A stretch of 64,000 nucleotides of DNA from Polytrichum commune (taxonomy: Eukaryota; Streptophyta; Polytrichopsida; Polytrichales; Polytrichaceae), in NCBI GenBank assembly GCA_950295325.1, contig OX485803.1, positions 7,874,001 through 7,938,000 of the forward strand. Reading direction: 5' to 3'. Under the pieces are notes generated by a model that had not been told where the DNA came from, did no database searches, and saw nothing but the letters and a program-made list of their open reading frames with translations. Position 1 is the first letter of the stretch; each line of letters opens with the position of its first letter. A program made the translations under genes and the position numbers. Positions 60,060 through 64,000 of the stretch are shown piece by piece.

Positions 60060-63000
60060 AATTCCCACATTCTCCCCTACCTTGGGGTTTAAACATGCTT
60101 TCCCAACACCATGAGACTGGCAACACTATTGCAAATAGGTGTGTTAGCTAGTTGCACTTTTTGGTCATGCTCAAGCCTTTTATGTTCAACCCTTCCCTTA
60201 GTTTCTTGTGAAATGGTTGGGCTATCCAATCCTATACTAGCTAGAATGTCATTGTATAAGCTTCTTCTTTTTTGTTATTATGTAGGTTGAGTTGGGTCTC
60301 CATAATTACCTTTGGTGGCACGCGTGTGCTAAAAAGGGTGGTTCCACCCCCGGGTATGAGCTTTCAACTAGTTCCAACTCTGCATCAAGTGAGAAATCCA
60401 TATGCCACTTAGCTATTGGGCTTTGTTACTTGCTGACTTGGTACTCCCCGCTTGTTTGACTCCATGCTTGCTACATTATAGGAGGGTCCAACTTCTCCTT
60501 CTTTTTTTCTTTTTTTTCTTGGTTTTCTGCCTTCCATCTAGTTACCTTCCCAACAGGGCCCCTCACCTTTACCAGGTAATTCTCCTCTCCCCTTGTTACC
60601 TTCTATTGTAGTTGTGACCCAAATTTCTTGGTCTTCGTGACTAATGACTACCCATGTCTGGCCTCCATAGGCCACCCCCGAGCTAATCCTGTCCCGAGGG
60701 GTCGCGCTTCCCCGGCTAGTTGCCCTCTTTGTCTCGGCTGCTTCAATCTGGGCCTCCCTCTCGGCCTCACTCTCTGTTTGTGGGGCCTCACCCTTCTCCC
60801 TTCCCTCGATTTTTTTCACGAGTAGCCCCTCCTTTTCCTACCTCGAAGAGGGTGGCATGGCTTCCTCAATTGCCCCCATCTCCCCCTCTCCAAGTACACT
60901 CCTAGTGTTGTCACCTCTACTCCCAACCTCTAAGTCCCGGCTCTTCTCTTCTCGCAGGGCAACCACCTGATCTTCGACTCCGCCTCCCCCAAACTTCATA
61001 TCACACACAATGTCGCGCACCTCTCCATGAGCAGTGCCTGAAACATCATGGGCACAAGGGGGACCCTGGAGTGACACCCGGGACTTGTGTGGCGATGTTG
61101 GTGAGAGGGCCCAAGTGATCCCAGTGTGGGTGAAGGTCTCGGGCGTTAGAAACGCCTCCCACCCATGAAGACTAGGAGGCACGAGGGTAAAGCCATAACC
61201 TATGCGTAGCTTATGGTGTGAAGATTCTAGAATGCTCAAGAACACCTTAGTCGGAGGTGTGAGCTAGGAGATATGGCAATTTGAGTGGGACGCCGTCCCG
61301 GGACAGCGCCATGGTACAGCAGTGTGGGTTTGAACAAGCCTAACTTCTTCAATACTTGCCCAAATGGGGCAAGTGAGGAGTCCATTGACATCTACGTAAA
61401 GCGTAAATGAAGATGGAGTGGTTGCTTGTTGGCATCAGATGTCAAATAAAGAAGTTATGATGGTCTAAAGCTGTTGGGGGCTTCTAGGCCCAGCGGCCCC
61501 AACTCTTGATAGAGAGACAAAAGGTTTCTTGACGGTGGGGTAGGGGCCCCGCCAAACGTCCTAGAGGCTTATATGGGTGAGGTGGTGTGGCCTCACCCAC
61601 CCGAGGCCAAATGGCACGACCTTCATGGGCATTGGCCTAATGTGAGGGCATAGTTGCCTAGTATGGTTTGGGTTGTTGTAGTGTTGCTCCGGCAACGCGA
61701 TGATCAACATAAGATTGGTCTTTCATGGATGGAAGGCCACATCTAAGAATTGGTTACCGATTAAGGGGTGAGTACTGAAAGCAAAATAAAAGGGTTGGTT
61801 CCCCTCTTATGAACTTTAAGGTCCGGGGTAGGAGGAGCTAACTATTAGCATGGCGGAATGTGAAGGGTTAGCGCTCGTGACTCTTGCTAGAAATGAAAAT
61901 GGTCAATATAGTTAAAGGGAGTTAGCGAGGGTTGCGACACACAAGATCATCTTCTATTTGGTCCTCACCGTCTTCTTCTTCGCTTTCAACTTGGCTGTCA
62001 TTTTCAAGATCGTCTTCCAACTCCAGCCGTTCACCTAAGGTTATTTTTTGGCCTGCTCTCTTGGCGGGCGACCACGTCATGGTTGAAGCTGAGTCACCCC
62101 GCCCTCCAACCACTTCTGCTTCTTCTGTTGTTGGATCTTTCTCGTGCCCATCTTCTATAGCCGGCCCTGCATTCTCCCCTCGCTGGCCCCCAAATCGCTA
62201 GTCCGAGATCTGTTGTCCCCCAACTTCTATTTGACTCCTTGCTTCGGTGTTGGTTTGCGCATCAATCCTTCCATTGTGCTTTTTATTTGTTTCCTCTGCC
62301 ACATTTGTTGTGTTAAAGTCCAAATATTGGTTCTGGTTATGATTGCTTCTGTGTGTGTGTGTCCATTCACCTTGTTCTAGTACCTTCTCCCATGGGCCTA
62401 CAACCGTGGTATCAAATATATTTCTTTTAATGCTCTTCCGATTCATGACCTGTTGGAACCTGTCCTAATCTAGAACTATATTTTTACCTTTTTCCTTCTG
62501 TTGGTGGTATGTGTTGTATGCATGCGGTGGTCTTCTTACCCCTCTCACTAGTCTTTTTTGTATTTCCTTGCAATCACTTACCTTATGTGTCCAGCTTTGG
62601 CATGCCTTGCATCTTATTGGCAATTTGTCATAGTCCACTAGCACTTTCTGGGCTGGTAGCATCATTTCCTCAAATTCTTAATCTATGCTTGTAACCCAAC
62701 CCTTGTTGACCTAAAGGTTGATGCAAAATCTTGGATTTGTGGCCGTGTCATTTTCAGTGTCTATTCCTATCACTTCTCCTAGGGTTCTAGCAATGGCCAT
62801 GGCTTGATCGCGATGTTCAAATGGTAGCCTTCTCAATGCTACCCACGTAGGGAAGGCTAGGTTGTTTGGGTTGTCCGAGTTGAATCCCGGGATCTAGTTT
62901 TGAAGCATGCATGTGAACGGTGAACTCATCAATGCATTATGCAAAGTATATGTATCCTCACTTGCTAAGAAGAAATATCCTTTAATTACTCAAACTTCTA

Positions 63001-63263
63001 CTAAAGGCAAGAGGGCACCCTCCCACCTCTTGGTTAAGGGCCTGTAACCATCCGTTCATCTCTCGGATCGGGGGTTTAGGCCCAACAAACTTTGCAATCA
63101 AAAGTTGATCTCTTAAGAGAGCGATCCATGCAAGCAACATCTCTGAGTTAATCTTAAATGTGATTGCATCCTTTCGCATCAAAAAACCGCTATAACTCCT
63201 CTCCAAATTTAAAGGGAGAACCTCACCAGATTTTTTTTTGAAAGGATTAAGTTCGTTTCCCAA
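60060..63263 (-). pseudogene. LINE ORF1 remnant (RNA-binding, CCHC knuckle)
   Basis: Reads in pieces: 63263-62982 has LLIAKFVGPKPPIREMNGWL, as in plant LINE ORF1 (DUF4283) proteins. 62665-62465 has a zinc knuckle RCKACQSWTHKVSDC (CX2CX4HX4C). 62113-61922 has a Lys/Glu-rich acidic stretch (LGERLELEDDLENDSQVE). 61245-60538 has two hydrophilic open frames of 135 and 93 codons. ORF1 proteins bind the element's RNA. Several in-frame stops and shifts make it inactive. Confidence 0.6.
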
Positions 63264-63480
63264 GATCTATTTGTTGGCCTCTTCCAAAACCTCAAACCGC
63301 ATCCACCATCTCCACGTCATGTCGTTGAGCTTTGCCTGCTATCCACCCTCCCCTCTCCTCCAACGTTGGGTCGAATATGGGTCCGTACCCATACTGAACC
63401 TTTGCAACAAAAGTCTCCATCCTAGTCTTAGCCCCACCAATGTGATCCAACATGCACTAAATGTTTGCCTTCAATCTTGA

Positions 63481-64000
63481 TCTTGGTATCTTGATGTAAT
63501 GTGATTTACGCGATCTGAGATCTAGCACTAGCAACTCGTTCCTACTTAGATCATGTGTGTGCCTAGATTTGCCTACCTTCGGATCCGTTTATAGATCTCC
63601 ACAACTAGCTTCCTTGTTGCTACATCAATACCATTCCAAGTTTTTGATCTACATCTCGTACACACTGTTGTCAAGGCACATGCACCGATGCGTGCTCAAT
63701 CCGGCAGAGGCTCCGCCTTCACCTCTTCGGAGCCCCATCCCTCACATTGCACAAGTTCTAGAAGTCATAACTAACGAGAGAATTCGTTTCCTCCGCCAAC
63801 CTCTAGCCCATTTGATTTGAGCATGATGAACATGAGTATTCTTTGCGTACACCATCGTCCAACAATGGCAACCCCCATAATCGAAAGCTTTACTCTGGTA
63901 GCTTAGGCATGTCAAAGTGATGCCATTTGTGACTTTGCATTTGTGACTCCTTGGGCTTGATGAATGGGGAGAATTGACCCCTCATTAGAAATGAACCGGG
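63481..64000. other. Window end, nothing assigned
   Basis: May hold the 5' part of the LINE. A plus-strand frame at 63557-63820 has no recognisable domain. Confidence 0.3.

Larger units (their letters stand above)
55590..63480 (-). mobile_element. Decayed APE-type LINE (L1-like), about 6.3 kb without its insert
   Basis: Minus-strand element with an ORF1 carrying a CCHC knuckle (63263-60060), then an ORF2 with an apurinic-type endonuclease (from 59993) and reverse transcriptase (58700-55620). Many stops and shifts. It has no clear 3' end or poly(A) below 55590. It is split at 56112-57730 by a younger LINE fragment. The limits given are approximate. Confidence 0.8.

Noticed and set aside
1-64000. 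tRNA, rRNA, CRISPR or organellar insert
   Set aside because: No tRNA B-box with matching arms, no rRNA core, no spaced identical repeats, and no plastid or mitochondrial gene recognised by eye; a covariance search would be decisive.

Overview
This is a nuclear segment of a plant genome: intron-rich protein genes with GT-AG (and one GC-AG) introns, plant-specific families (a C2-GRAM-VASt protein, plant-type GH127), and long AT-rich intergenic stretches full of decayed transposons. A single-domain GIY-YIG protein, a PiggyBac-like remnant and a LINE fragment with a restriction-like endonuclease tail make me favour a non-seed land plant (fern, lycophyte or bryophyte). That placement is inference and I cannot name a species. 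All exon models below were built by eye from splice sites, reading frame and family knowledge.

Layout. (1) 440-6950, minus strand: a 12-exon C2/GRAM/VASt membrane-contact-type protein that seems to lack the usual N-terminal C2 domain. (2) 7-20.6 kb: gene-poor, with non-autonomous TIR elements, a ~1.5-kb long inverted repeat at 10.15-11.7 kb, and short tandem repeats. (3) 20.6 kb: an orphan terminal exon encoding a tail-side membrane helix and a KKxx ending. (4) 22.45-27.9 kb, minus: a complete 13-exon gene for translation factor eIF3b (730 aa). (5) 28-34 kb: repeats, G-tract arrays and a 505-bp element carrying the end of a pogo/CENP-B-like transposase. (6) 34-40 kb: a string of gene fragments, all on the plus strand (NOP14, a WD-like exon, GID8, aspartate kinase). 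Among them is one intact two-exon gene for a 150-aa GIY-YIG nuclease-like protein. (7) 41-43.5 kb: a TA-flanked pogo/mariner-type MITE next to a PiggyBac-like cysteine-rich tail, and another TIR element. (8) 44.28-53.34 kb, minus: a complete 12-exon gene for a secreted GH127 beta-L-arabinofuranosidase (965 aa); its introns carry several foldback elements. (9) 55.6-63.5 kb, minus: a decayed APE-type LINE. Its ORF2 is split by a younger 1.6-kb LINE fragment of the restriction-like-endonuclease type, flanked by an exact 15-bp target duplication.

The three intact housekeeping or cell-wall genes are functionally unrelated (lipid/membrane contacts, translation initiation, arabinan trimming) and are simply neighbours. 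The most interesting parts are the same-strand gene-fragment cluster with the intact GIY-YIG gene, the nested LINE insertion with its perfect internal 177-bp duplication, and the long inverted repeat.
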